Assembly: GCA_031292255.1 (NCBI GenBank)
Contig: JARLHN010000034.1
Location: forward strand, 124,001-188,000
Length of the DNA stretch: 64,000 nt
Direction: 5' to 3'
DNA from: Oryzomonas sp.
Lineage (GTDB): Bacteria; Desulfobacterota; Desulfuromonadia; Geobacterales; Pseudopelobacteraceae
Shown: piece by piece, positions 1-7,934 of the stretch
How the letters are laid out: each line of letters opens with the position of its first letter
Numbering within the stretch: the first letter of the stretch is position 1
Program-made: the position numbers and the translations under genes
Notes under the pieces: model-generated
Seen by the model: only the letters and a program-made list of their open reading frames with translations
The model's database searches: none
Told to the model about the DNA's origin: nothing

Positions 1-846
1 GGCCTGGGGTGCGACGAAGGCCAGCAGTTTCCCCTCGTTGGCGACGAAGAGCGGGTCAAGGCCGAGGATCGAGCAGACTCCGCGTACCGCCGGGTTCACC
101 GGAATTTGCTGCTCGCGCAGGGTAATTGCCACGCCCGACTGCTGGGCGATTTCCTTGATGGTGGTGGCAATGCCGCCGCGGGTCGGGTCGCGGAGCACGT
201 GCAGCTGATCTCCCGCCTCGGCGATGGTGTCTGCCACCAGGCTGTTGAGGGCGGCCGAGTCGCTGCGGATGTCGGTCCCGACGTTGAGCCCTTCGCGGCC
301 GGCCATGACGGCAATGCCGTGGTCGCCCACGGTGCCGTTGATTATGATCATGTCGCCCGGTCGGGCATTGGCGCCGTGAATGTCGAGGTCGTGCTCCATG
401 GCGCCTATCCCGGCGGTTGTGATGAATATCTTGTCCGCCTTGCCGCGGGGGACGACCTTGGTGTCGCCGGTTACGATCCGTACTTCGGCTTTGTCGGCGG
501 CTTGGCGCATGTCGTCCAGCACGGTCTTCAGGTCGGCCCGGCTGAAACCCTCTTCGATGATCAGGCCGACGCTCAGATAGAGAGGCCGCGCACCCATCAT
601 GGCCAAGTCGTTCACCGTGCCGTGGACCGCCAGACTGCCGATGGTACCGCCGGGGAAAAAGATCGGATCGACCACGAAGGAATCGGTAGTGTAGGCCAAC
701 CGTCCAGCAATCGGGGCCAGAAGGGCCGCATCGTTCTGCCCGGAAGGGGCGATTCCGCTCAGTGCGGGAATGATCAGTTCATCCAAAAGTTGGTGGGAAA
801 GCCGGCCGCCACTGCCATGGCCGAGAAGGATGAGGTCGTTGTTCAC
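1..846 (-). CDS. hypE: Hydrogenase maturation protein HypE (3' end cut by window edge)
   Basis: HypE is an AIR-synthase-like ATPase. It dehydrates the thiocarboxamide that HypF places on its C-terminal cysteine and, with HypC/HypD, delivers cyanide to the iron of NiFe hydrogenases. The reverse strand gives 282 residues with GHGSGGR near residues 9-15, DSFVVDP near 52-58 and HGTVNDLAMMGA near 75-86, all typical of the family. The start is GTG at 846-844, preceded by AGGAGA about 9 bases upstream. The usual length is about 330-350 residues, so the C-terminal PR(I/V)C tail lies beyond position 1 and cannot be checked. The other hyp genes are at 14.5-19 kb, so hypE is detached from them. Confidence 0.93.
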   Translation of the reverse strand, partial: MNNDLILLGHGSGGRLSHQLLDELIIPALSGIAPSGQNDAALLAPIAGRLAYTTDSFVVDPIFFPGGTIGSLAVHGTVNDLAMMGARPLYLSVGLIIEEGFSRADLKTVLDDMRQAADKAEVRIVTGDTKVVPRGKADKIFITTAGIGAMEHDLDIHGANARPGDMIIINGTVGDHGIAVMAGREGLNVGTDIRSDSAALNSLVADTIAEAGDQLHVLRDPTRGGIATTIKEIAQQSGVAITLREQQIPVNPAVRGVCSILGLDPLFVANEGKLLAFVAPQA

Positions 847-1007
847 GGTGAGGTTGAGTCTCCTGCCGATTATTTTTACCTACAATAGCACGAAAGGCCT
901 ACATTGTCACGGCAGCTTTTTCTATTCACTTTGCCGGGCGGTTCATGATAAGAGTACCCAACTTTGAAAAATCCCGTCGAGAAGCGGGAGAGCAGGCGGA
1001 GGATCGG

Positions 1008-2336
1008 ATGACTGAATACAGGCCACTGGAAAAGCTGCCGGATACGGCGGGATACAAACAGGGCGATGTGCTGGTGCTGGTTGGGGAACTTTTTGGCCGC
1101 GGGTATGCCAACGGTCTGGTGGAGGAGGCCCGGCGCATCGGCATGGACGTGATCGGCACTACCGTGGGCCGCCGCGACAGCGACGGTTCCTTGCGGCGGT
1201 TGAGCGCCGATGAGCTGGCTGAGGCCGAAACGCTGCTGGGGGGGAGCGTCATCAACATCCCGCTGGAAGCGGGCTTTGACATGGAACAGGTGGATGGGCA
1301 GCCGTCGGTCGCCGAACAGCTCAAGAAGGCCAAGCTGGACGAGTGGGCTTCCATCAGTTTCAGCCCTGATTTTATCGAGAAGGCGAGGAATGCCGGTACG
1401 GCCCGTATCCGCGCCGCGCTGGCGCAGGTGATGCAGCAGCTCGCACCACGCATTCCGGCCGGAGCCAATGTGCTTTTTGCCCATTCCATGGCCGGCGGCA
1501 TACCCCGGGCGCGAGTCTTCATGCCGCTCCTCAATCGGGTATTCAAGGGAACCGGCGACAAATACCTTGCCTCGGAGGGGTTCTGGAACAGCGATCTGGG
1601 ACGCCTGTGCGACGCCAGTTTCAACGAGGTGACGGGCGATACCTTCCGCTATCTGATCGATGAGTCTGCCGTTCTGCGCGGGGAACTCGCCGCAGCGGGC
1701 GGGCAGGTTCGCTACGCCGCCTACGGCTACCATGGCACCTCCGTTTTGGTGGGGGGTGAGTACCGCTGGCAGTCCTACACCCCCTACGTGCAGGGGTGGG
1801 CCAAGATGCGCCTCGAGGCGATCGCTGCCGAGGCGACCGGGAACGGTGTTGTCGCCACGGTGTTCAACTGCCCCGAGATACAGACCAACTCCAGCGCCCT
1901 TTTCCTGGGGGTGGAGATATCGCTGTACCCGTTGTTGTCTGCCATTCGGCGGGTGGCCGGCGAGCGGGCCGCTGCACCGCTCTTTGAGCGATGCCAGGCG
2001 ATGCTGAAGGAAGGCGAGACGGTTGGACATCTCCTGGAGCGGGCCGACGCCTACCTGGCGTCGCCGCTTTTGGCCGGAATCCTGGATTTCGCCACCTGGC
2101 CGCAACACAGCACCCGGGAGCAGGCCGAGCTGATGCTGGCCAGTTCCGCTGAATTGATGGCTATGCATGCAGACCAGAAACAGTTGGTCTGCGCAGAGCT
2201 CTCCCGCATCGTGTTCCTGTCCACCGGCCGGTTGATGGTGCATGCATCCTGGAATCCCGGGGCTGCCACCCTCTGGCTGGACCACGACATCATTGCACGG
2301 CTGCTGGCCGATGCAACCGGGGCGGGAATCATCTGA
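1008..2336 (+). CDS. Conserved protein with Rossmann-like N-terminus, possibly enoyl-ACP reductase-like
   Basis: This 442-residue soluble protein has no firm assignment. The start ATG at 1008 has GGAGG at 998-1002; an in-frame ATG at 945 lacks a comparable site. The N-terminus (VLVLVGELFGRGYANGL, then a helix and DVIGTTVGRR) looks like the glycine-rich beta-alpha-beta turn of a nucleotide-binding Rossmann fold. A second segment (VLFAHSMAGGIPRARVF) and NCPEIQTNSSALFLG are further distinctive stretches. No signal peptide or membrane span is visible. I have a weak recollection of similar proteins being called FabMG-type enoyl-ACP reductases, but I cannot verify this. It is divergent from hypE, with about 160 bases between the two starts, and lies upstream of bamD. 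Confidence 0.75.
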   Translation: MTEYRPLEKLPDTAGYKQGDVLVLVGELFGRGYANGLVEEARRIGMDVIGTTVGRRDSDGSLRRLSADELAEAETLLGGSVINIPLEAGFDMEQVDGQPSVAEQLKKAKLDEWASISFSPDFIEKARNAGTARIRAALAQVMQQLAPRIPAGANVLFAHSMAGGIPRARVFMPLLNRVFKGTGDKYLASEGFWNSDLGRLCDASFNEVTGDTFRYLIDESAVLRGELAAAGGQVRYAAYGYHGTSVLVGGEYRWQSYTPYVQGWAKMRLEAIAAEATGNGVVATVFNCPEIQTNSSALFLGVEISLYPLLSAIRRVAGERAAAPLFERCQAMLKEGETVGHLLERADAYLASPLLAGILDFATWPQHSTREQAELMLASSAELMAMHADQKQLVCAELSRIVFLSTGRLMVHASWNPGAATLWLDHDIIARLLADATGAGII

Positions 2337-2449
2337 TGCCGGGCCGAATGCAGACGCCATGCTCGTTGACCCCATCGATGTTGGCTGAGCCGAGAAGGAT
2401 GTTTTGTAGTTAAGCGGTATGAACCCGCCATATTTTGTCGAATCAGACC

Positions 2450-2465
2450 CAACGCCATGGCGTTG
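2450..2465. promoter_or_regulatory. 16-bp perfect palindrome just upstream of bamD
   Basis: CAACGCCATGGCGTTG is a perfect palindrome ending 11 bases before the bamD start codon. It could be an operator or a small mRNA hairpin near the ribosome binding site. Only the symmetry is seen; any function is a guess. Confidence 0.35.
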
Positions 2466-2476
2466 CGAGGATAACC

Positions 2477-3214
2477 ATGAAGAATGCCCTTCGTACTTTC
2501 GTGATCTGTGCCCTGTCCGCCTACCTGATGCAGGGATGCTCGACGCCGCCGGTGAACAAGCTGCCCGATGAAATGTACCGGGATGGCGAGCAGTCTTTTC
2601 AAAGGGGCAGGTACGATGATGCCGTGGCAAACTGGAAAAAGGTCAAGGAAAGTTATAAGTCGCCGGAACTTTCCTCCAGGGCGGAGATCGGAATTGCCGA
2701 TGCCTACTTCCTCAATAAGGACTACATCGAGGCCGCTGCCGCCTACGAAGATTTTCGCAAGCTTCATCCCAGACATGAACTGGCCGATTACGCCCTTTAT
2801 CGGCAGGGTCTGAGTTATTTCAAGCAGATCAACCGCATCGACACGGACCAGACGCCGGTCAAGAATGCCTTGGCTATCTTGGAATCATACGTGAAGTTAT
2901 ATCCAGGTGGCGCATATGTCCAGAACGCCCAGGAGAAAATTGGCGACTGCAAGATCAAACAGTTTCGGTACGAGATCTACGTCGGCCGTTTTTACCTGAG
3001 GACCGACAAGTATCAGGCCGCCATCGTCCGTTTCGAAGAAGCGCTCAGGAATTTTTCCGGCCTTCAGCACACGGATGAGTTGCTGTACTACCTGGGGGCG
3101 GCTTATGGAGAGGCGGGGCAGGAAAAGAAGAGCCGTGAGGTGATGGACAGGCTCGTGCGCGAGTTCCCCGGCAGCGTCTATGCGGCCGACTACCGGAAGA
3201 CAGCGGGCAAGTAA
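2477..3214 (+). CDS. bamD: Outer membrane assembly lipoprotein BamD
   Basis: BamD is the essential TPR lipoprotein of the BAM complex, which folds beta-barrel proteins into the outer membrane. The 245-residue product has an n-region MKNALR, a hydrophobic stretch and lipobox LMQGC with the lipidated cysteine at 21. Several TPR-like helical pairs follow, such as YRDGEQSFQRGRYDDAVANW and LYRQGLSYFKQI. Length matches the family (about 240-280). ATG at 2477 is chosen because the signal peptide starts there; an upstream in-frame start at 2435 adds 14 residues unlike a signal peptide. The gene is followed 15 bases later by plsY on the same strand. Confidence 0.92.
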   Translation: MKNALRTFVICALSAYLMQGCSTPPVNKLPDEMYRDGEQSFQRGRYDDAVANWKKVKESYKSPELSSRAEIGIADAYFLNKDYIEAAAAYEDFRKLHPRHELADYALYRQGLSYFKQINRIDTDQTPVKNALAILESYVKLYPGGAYVQNAQEKIGDCKIKQFRYEIYVGRFYLRTDKYQAAIVRFEEALRNFSGLQHTDELLYYLGAAYGEAGQEKKSREVMDRLVREFPGSVYAADYRKTAGK

Positions 3215-3229
3215 CCTGGGATTGTGACC

Positions 3230-3829
3230 ATGACAGCTACACCTGACATCATCCTGGCCGTCGCTTGCGTGGCGGCCTACCTGTTGGGATCGATCCCCAC
3301 GGGACTCCTCCTGGGGAAGGCCTACGGCATTGACGTGCGCCGGGAGGGAAGCGGCAATATCGGCGCCACCAATCTGTATCGCACCCTTGGGCGAAGGATC
3401 GGTGTACTGACCCTGGTCGGCGATTGCCTTAAAGGACTCGCGCCGGTGCTGGCGGCCCGTTACTTTGCCCCATCAACGGATCTGGCTGCCTGGGTCGGTC
3501 TGGCTGCCTTCTGCGGCCACGTCTTTTCGGTATTCCTGAGGTTCAAGGGAGGCAAGGGGGTCGCGACCGCTCTGGGGGTCTTTCTGGCGCTGTCGCCGTT
3601 GTCGGTGGCCATCGCCCTGGCGGTTTTCCTGGTTCTGGTCTTGAAATGGCGTTATGTTTCCCTCGGCTCCGTAGCTGCGGCTGCGGTCATGCCGATTGCC
3701 GTGTACGTGCTTCGCGGAAGCCGGGCGATGCTGATGGTGACGGCGCTTGTCGCAGTGATCGTGATTATCCGGCATCACGCAAACATCAAGCGGCTTGTGG
3801 ACGGGACGGAAAGTAAATTCAAGGCATAG
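3230..3829 (+). CDS. plsY: Acyl-phosphate:glycerol-3-phosphate acyltransferase PlsY
   Basis: PlsY is an inner membrane enzyme that transfers an acyl group from acyl-phosphate to glycerol-3-phosphate, the first step of phospholipid synthesis. The 199-residue protein is almost entirely hydrophobic and shows the three family motifs: GSIPTGLLLGK near residues 17-27, EGSGNIGATNLYRTLG near 36-51 and FKGGKGVATALG near 103-114. The C-terminal RHHANIKRLVDGTE segment is also typical. ATG 3230 is preferred over GTG 3224 because the purine-rich CTGGGA ends 8 bases before the ATG. It probably shares a transcript with bamD. Confidence 0.95.
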   Translation: MTATPDIILAVACVAAYLLGSIPTGLLLGKAYGIDVRREGSGNIGATNLYRTLGRRIGVLTLVGDCLKGLAPVLAARYFAPSTDLAAWVGLAAFCGHVFSVFLRFKGGKGVATALGVFLALSPLSVAIALAVFLVLVLKWRYVSLGSVAAAAVMPIAVYVLRGSRAMLMVTALVAVIVIIRHHANIKRLVDGTESKFKA

Positions 3830-4185
3830 TCCGCTTCACGGCTGGGGAGCCACAATAGACGCATTACGTGCCGATTAACGATATGGCGTCGCCGCAAACA
3901 GAATAATCCTCTGGTTTTAGTTGGAATAAAGGTACGAAGGGCACCGAATACGTTCAGCAAGGTTTTCTGGAGCAACATGGTGCAGGTAAGGGGACGTGGT
4001 ATTCGGTGGGGAGATAAATTGAAACAGCGAAGGCGGCCAATTGGCCGCCTTTTGAATTAAGGATGATGTTCTCGGAATACTCCGCGTAGAATTCAGCACT
4101 CCAATTTTGTTTGACACCCCGTAATAATATCAGCAAAATGCCCTAAGGGTCTGCCAGGAATGTCTGGAAAATTGGCGAGGTTACC
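3830..4185. other. 356-bp intergenic region with degraded coding look
   Basis: No intact gene is seen. Around 3918-4040 the plus strand reads as a short peptide containing KVFWSNMVQVRGRGIRWGD, which looks like the tail of a lost gene, family unknown. The 4030-4053 palindrome lies in it. The base composition is AT-richer than the flanking genes. The region marks the left border of the nucleotidyltransferase/HEPN insertion. Confidence 0.4.
4030..4053 (+). terminator. Likely intrinsic terminator before the nucleotidyltransferase gene
   Basis: AAGGCGGCCAATTGGCCGCC is followed by TTTT, forming a perfect 11-bp-arm palindrome and a short T run. It could end the bamD-plsY transcript or an older gene now decayed. 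The lack of loop bases in the strict palindrome means the real loop would be AATT. Confidence 0.55.
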
Positions 4186-4521
4186 ATGATTACCGTTAGT
4201 GACAGTATTCTCGATCAGATTATCGAATGTATCGTCAAGGAAGTCAATCCGGTGCGGATTATCCTTTTTGGCTCAATTGCCCGCGGCAATGCTCGTGAAG
4301 GTTCAGATGTCGATCTGCTGGTCATCGAAGATGCTCCGTTTGGAGAAGGGAGAAGCCGATTTCGTGAGACAGGCCGTATCAACAGGGCTCTTGCCGGTTT
4401 CGGTGTTGCCAAGGATATTCTGGTCTATTCGATTGATGAAATTGAACGCTGGCGCAATTCCCTGAACCATGTGGTGGCTCATGCATTAAGAGAAGGGAGG
4501 GATTTGTATGTCCGACATTGA
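4186..4521 (+). CDS. MNT-type nucleotidyltransferase, antitoxin-like
   Basis: This minimal nucleotidyltransferase is of the MntA/MJ0435 class. The 111-residue protein carries LFGSIARGNAREGSDVDLLV at about residues 26-45, the GSx10DxD signature of the polymerase-beta fold that binds Mg-NTP. In characterised HEPN/MNT modules the MNT protein modifies and silences the HEPN partner; that role is inferred here. The next gene starts 14 bases before this one ends, so the two are translationally coupled. The stretch is AT-richer than the flanking housekeeping genes and sits between gene remnants, which suggests acquisition by transfer. Confidence 0.88.
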   Translation: MITVSDSILDQIIECIVKEVNPVRIILFGSIARGNAREGSDVDLLVIEDAPFGEGRSRFRETGRINRALAGFGVAKDILVYSIDEIERWRNSLNHVVAHALREGRDLYVRH

Positions 4522-4891
4522 CCATGCCCGGCAGATGCTTGCCATTGCCCGTCGTGATTTGAAGGCACTTGGCGGTATGTTGGACGCGGATATTTTTGCG
4601 TATGAAATTTTTGGTTTTCATGCCCAGCAAACAGCCGAAAAAGCGCTTAAAGCCTGGATTTCCGCCTTGGGAGCAAGTTATGGATTTACCCATGATCTCG
4701 GTTTGTTACTGGATACATTGAAAAGCCTAGGAGCAGATTGCACCGATTTTGCCGATCTTCCCGACTTGACCATATTTGCCGTTCATTTCAGATATGACGA
4801 TGCTGGAGACGATTGCGGCTTTCCGGAACGAGATGAAGTGTTTGAAAAGGTTGCCGGGCTTGTGGCCCATGTTGAGCAGGTTTTGGGATAG
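4508..4891 (+). CDS. HEPN domain protein, toxin-like partner
   Basis: This 127-residue all-helical protein contains FHAQQTAEKALKAWI near residues 36-50, the common signature of HEPN proteins encoded beside MNT genes. A THDLGLLLD segment follows. I do not see an Rx4-6H motif, the ribonuclease site of active HEPN toxins. It may therefore be a non-nuclease HEPN subunit or use a different site. It overlaps the upstream nucleotidyltransferase gene by 14 bases, as usual for these pairs. Function as a toxin-antitoxin pair is inferred from family and arrangement only. Confidence 0.85.
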   Translation: MSDIDHARQMLAIARRDLKALGGMLDADIFAYEIFGFHAQQTAEKALKAWISALGASYGFTHDLGLLLDTLKSLGADCTDFADLPDLTIFAVHFRYDDAGDDCGFPERDEVFEKVAGLVAHVEQVLG

Positions 4892-5315
4892 CATTCCAGT
4901 AAGAGAGGCTGTAGGGAGTTTAGGCGAAACGCTTTAGAGGTTCTCTATGAATTCACCTAGAAAGGGTTCCAGAAAAATACCCGGAAACAGATCAATCTTA
5001 TTCGTGAAAAAAGGAGCATTACAATCGAAAAATTGGCGTTAGTTGGGTAAGGTATTTCTGACCGGGCTGAAAAAAACAGTTGGCAAAGTTGAAGCATGAG
5101 TGGGTACTCCAAAAAGCTTTCCACGGCCTTTGGTTTTGACCGGCATTTTTCGGTTATGATGTTCAACCCCGCGTCCGGGATATCAACGGCATTGCAAAAA
5201 GACAAGGCAAATTTGCAACGCAATTGACAAATCACTCGAACCCACGACTCGCGGCATTGCAAGCCTGTTTTAAAAAACGAGCACAGTTTTTTTGGGGCAT
5301 GGGAATTGTGTGGGA
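4892..5315. other. 424-bp intergenic region, AT-rich, decayed
   Basis: Apart from the HTH remnant at 4960-5130, no intact reading frame of credible composition is seen. A short reading around 5100-5215 (STAFGFDRHFSVMMFNP) also looks like former coding sequence. No terminator for menG, which ends at 5316 on the minus strand, is obvious. Confidence 0.4.
4960..5130 (+). pseudogene. Remnant of an HTH-type (AlbA/RecG-like) regulator
   Basis: The plus strand decodes in shifted frames as LIREKRSITIEKLALVG, then GISDRAE, then KKTVGKVE. This resembles the C-terminal winged helix of ATP-binding AlbA_2/RecG-like regulators (pattern ITxxELAxxxGISxRxVEKxIxKLK). Stop codons and at least one frame change interrupt it. 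The assignment rests on a short motif and is tentative. Confidence 0.4.
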
Positions 5316-6026
5316 TTATTCCTTCTCGCCGGCGTAGATGGTGGCGATGCCGAATGTCAACGGGTGGATGTGGACGTTGCGGAAACCGGCGTCGGCGACC
5401 ATTTGGGAAAACTCCTCATGGGAAGGAAACTCCAGCACCGAGTCCGGCAGGTACTTGTAGGCGTTGTATTTTGAAAAGAGCCCGCCGATGACCGGCAGAA
5501 GGCGGCGGAAGTAAAAGTAGTAGATCTGTTTGAAGAATTGCGAGCGCGGAGTGGAAAACTCCAGGATGATTATGCGTCCTCCAGGCTGCAGTACCCGCCA
5601 CATTTCCGCCAGCCCCAGTTTTCTGTCCACCACGTTCCTGATCCCGAAAGCAATGGTGACCGAATCAAAAGTATTGTCCGGAAAGGGAAGGTCCTCGCAC
5701 GGAGCCACCTTGAAGTCGATCCGTCCTGCATAGGGAGAAGTTGCCACCTTGGCCTGGCCGAGGTCCACCATCTCCTGGCAAAAGTCGGCCCCGGTAATCT
5801 TTACCGATACAGGGGTCGATCGGGCGATCTCCAGCGCCACGTCGCCGGTGCCGGTCGCCACGTCCAGAATCCGGGAACCCTCCCGGTATTTGATGAGCCG
5901 TACGGCCTTTTTGCGCCAGCGCCGGTCGATGCCGAAGCTGAGCAGGCGGTTGAGGAAGTCGTAACGCGGGGCGATATTCCCGAACATCACTTGGATATTC
6001 TCGCCCTTTTCGGAAAGTCTGAACAT
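5316..6026 (-). CDS. menG/ubiE: Demethylmenaquinone/ubiquinone C-methyltransferase
   Basis: This SAM-dependent enzyme performs the C-methylation that completes menaquinone synthesis; in a menaquinone-using anaerobe the MenG role is expected. The 236-residue protein contains the SAM-binding motif ILDVATGTGDVALEIA near residues 53-68, ending in the acidic ITGADFCQEMV. It also has family signatures GNIAPRYDFLNRLLSFGID (17-35) and DNTFDSVTIAFGIRNV. Length matches family members (about 235-250). The ATG start at 6026 opens a single gene on the minus strand; neither neighbour shares its transcript. Confidence 0.95.
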   Translation of the reverse strand: MFRLSEKGENIQVMFGNIAPRYDFLNRLLSFGIDRRWRKKAVRLIKYREGSRILDVATGTGDVALEIARSTPVSVKITGADFCQEMVDLGQAKVATSPYAGRIDFKVAPCEDLPFPDNTFDSVTIAFGIRNVVDRKLGLAEMWRVLQPGGRIIILEFSTPRSQFFKQIYYFYFRRLLPVIGGLFSKYNAYKYLPDSVLEFPSHEEFSQMVADAGFRNVHIHPLTFGIATIYAGEKE

Positions 6027-6129
6027 GAGTTTAAACTACCTTTTGCAATGATTTAATGCTATGAATATCAATTGGCCTTGTAGCATACTTTCAGGGCATT
6101 AACCAGAAAAAATCAATGGGGTGACGTGA

Positions 6130-6384
6130 GTGAAAAACGTTGTTGTCCTTGCCGTTCGCGCCGCCATCGCCAAGGAAGCGGCCGCCAGGGGGTTTGACGA
6201 GGTACAGTTCGATTACGTCCGTTTTCCGATCGATGGCATGCTGAAAACCATGACCTATCCGGTCTATAAGCGCGATGTGCCGAAACACGATGCGGCCCTG
6301 CTCGCCATGCAGCACCGCTCCACCGTAATCAGGCAGGAGAAGCCTTCCATCCGCAAACCCTTCAGAATATCAAAAGAGAGTTGA
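6130..6384 (+). pseudogene. Fragment of a DUF4015-type putative glycoside hydrolase
   Basis: The 84-codon frame, with GTG at 6130, contains AKEAAARGFDEVQFDYVRFPIDG at residues 15-37. This is the hallmark strand of DUF4015 proteins (TIM-barrel, glycosidase-like), which normally have over 350 residues. Neither N- nor C-terminal parts of that family are present, and the last 40 residues look unrelated. It ends one base before the GTG of cdaA and may still serve as a translated leader. It is most likely a deletion remnant. Confidence 0.6.
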
Positions 6385-6385
6385 C

Positions 6386-7804
6386 GTGCCATCCTTTGTG
6401 AGGATACAGGATATCGCCGATATCCTGATCATGACCTTGCTGCTCTACCAGCTCTACTTATGGTTCCGAAGCACTCGCGCCATGCAGGTGCTGCTGGGGC
6501 TGGGGGTGGTGACCATCATCTACTTCGTCACCCGTTTTCTCGGCCTCTACATGACCAGTTGGATCCTGCAGGAGTTGGGTACGGTGCTGATCGTCCTGAT
6601 CATCGTGGTGTTTCAGGCCGAGATCAGACAGGCGCTGTACCGCTTCAGTCTTATGCGGCATTTCTTCGGCAGCCGTCAGGGGCCGCAGCAAAACAGCCAG
6701 ATCCACGAGATCGTCGAGACACTGTACAGTCTGGCGGAGAAGCGTACCGGGGCGCTCGTCGTCTTTCAGCGCAGCGAGTCGCTGACGGATCTGATGTTGA
6801 ACGGCGTAACCCTGGACTGCGAGATTACCCCGCAGATGCTGGAAGCGATCTTCTATGACGGCGCACCTCTCCATGACGGCGCCGCCCTGATCAGGGACGG
6901 AAGAATCGCCCTGGCGTCGTGCCATCTGCCGCTCTCCCTGAACTCGGACCTTCCACAGTTTTATGGAACCCGGCATCGCGCCGCCCTTGGGCTCTCGGAG
7001 CGTACCGACGCCGTCGTGGCAGTTGTTTCGGAGGAGCGGGGCGAGGTGTCGCTGGCGATAGGGAGAGAGTTGCGCCGCCCGTCGTCCGCCGGCGAGTTGG
7101 TAACGATCCTCGAGAACCTGATCTCCCCGGATAAGGAACGGCCCCATGTGACCTTGATGCAGTGGCTTTTTTCCGACCTGCTGGCGAAAACGGCAGTTCT
7201 GCTGATTGTCATGGCATTCTGGGCGCTGATTACCTCCCGTCAGGGAGCGATTGCTACGGTTACGGCTCCTGTCAGGCTTCATGGCATACCGCAGAATCTG
7301 GTGCTGATGAGGAGTTCCCCCGAAGAGGTTGAGGTCCAGGTAAAATCCTTTTCCACCCTGACGCCCACGCCGGCGAAACTTGATATCGCAGCTGATGTCG
7401 ATCTGTCGGAGGTGCGTGAAGGGCAGGCAATAGTCAGGATCAGAAATTCGGACTTCACGCTCCCTTCCGGTATGGTGGTCGGCAGTGTGAACCCATCGTC
7501 GATACGCATCGTAACCGAGAAAAAGGTGCGCAAAACCGTGCCGGTTCGGTGCGTGGTGCGGGGGAAGATGCCGCGCGGGCTGGAAGGGTATCAACTGGTT
7601 GCCTCTCCTGCGTCGCTTGAGGTGGAGGGTCCGGCCGGCCAGATCTCAAGGCTTGAGTCGGTGGCGACGGAAGAGGTTGATGCCGGCAAACTTCTCAAGG
7701 GAAAAGAATATCAAAAAAACCTGCTGCCGTTGCCAAAAAACGTCACTGTTTTGCGGGACGAACCGTTGACGTTGAAGCTGGTTTCCCGTCATTCGGCCCG
7801 TTAG
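6386..7804 (+). CDS. cdaA: Diadenylate cyclase CdaA fused to YbbR domains
   Basis: This protein makes the second messenger c-di-AMP from two ATP. In 472 residues it joins three N-terminal membrane helices (about 8-75), a DAC catalytic domain (about 95-235) and a fourth helix near 255. A periplasmic part with YbbR-like repeats follows (about 280-465). Catalytic motifs are visible: DGA in PLHDGAALI at 161-169 and RHRAA at 196-200. In Firmicutes CdaA and its regulator YbbR/CdaR are separate genes; here they are one chain. The GTG start is one base after the stop of the preceding fragment. The glmM gene that usually follows cdaA is not next to it. Confidence 0.93.
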   Translation: MPSFVRIQDIADILIMTLLLYQLYLWFRSTRAMQVLLGLGVVTIIYFVTRFLGLYMTSWILQELGTVLIVLIIVVFQAEIRQALYRFSLMRHFFGSRQGPQQNSQIHEIVETLYSLAEKRTGALVVFQRSESLTDLMLNGVTLDCEITPQMLEAIFYDGAPLHDGAALIRDGRIALASCHLPLSLNSDLPQFYGTRHRAALGLSERTDAVVAVVSEERGEVSLAIGRELRRPSSAGELVTILENLISPDKERPHVTLMQWLFSDLLAKTAVLLIVMAFWALITSRQGAIATVTAPVRLHGIPQNLVLMRSSPEEVEVQVKSFSTLTPTPAKLDIAADVDLSEVREGQAIVRIRNSDFTLPSGMVVGSVNPSSIRIVTEKKVRKTVPVRCVVRGKMPRGLEGYQLVASPASLEVEGPAGQISRLESVATEEVDAGKLLKGKEYQKNLLPLPKNVTVLRDEPLTLKLVSRHSAR

Positions 7805-7862
7805 CGGCATTATTTTGGAACATTAATTGCATGTCGAAAATGGCAGTGTTACTACGAAAGGA

Positions 7863-7891
7863 TTGACATACCGGGTCATTTGTTATATAAA
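7863..7891 (+). promoter_or_regulatory. Sigma-70-type promoter of the LysM-NlpC/P60 gene
   Basis: TTGACA (7863-7868), a 17-base spacer and TATAAA (7886-7891) give a near-consensus housekeeping promoter. It lies about 44 bases upstream of the start codon at 7935. Confidence 0.8.
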
Positions 7892-7934
7892 GGCAAAACT
7901 ATCGTACTAAAACTAGAACAGAATAGGAGGGGCA

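Noticed and set aside
106-888. 260-codon plus-strand frame antisense to hypE
   Set aside because: The complementary strand gives an unmistakable HypE; the plus-strand translation has no motif and arises from GC-rich codon shadowing.
876-2630. 584-codon minus-strand frame across 876-2630
   Set aside because: It lies opposite the 442-residue protein and the start of bamD, has low-complexity composition and no ribosome site, and crosses the end of one real gene and the start of another.
5230-5290. Stretch with CGAACCCACGACTCGCGG considered as a tRNA 3' half
   Set aside because: No matching acceptor, D or anticodon arms and no correct TTCGANTC loop on either strand.
6458-7594. 378-codon minus-strand frame antisense to cdaA
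   Set aside because: The His/Gln/Arg-rich translation without domains is the complement of a clear diadenylate cyclase.
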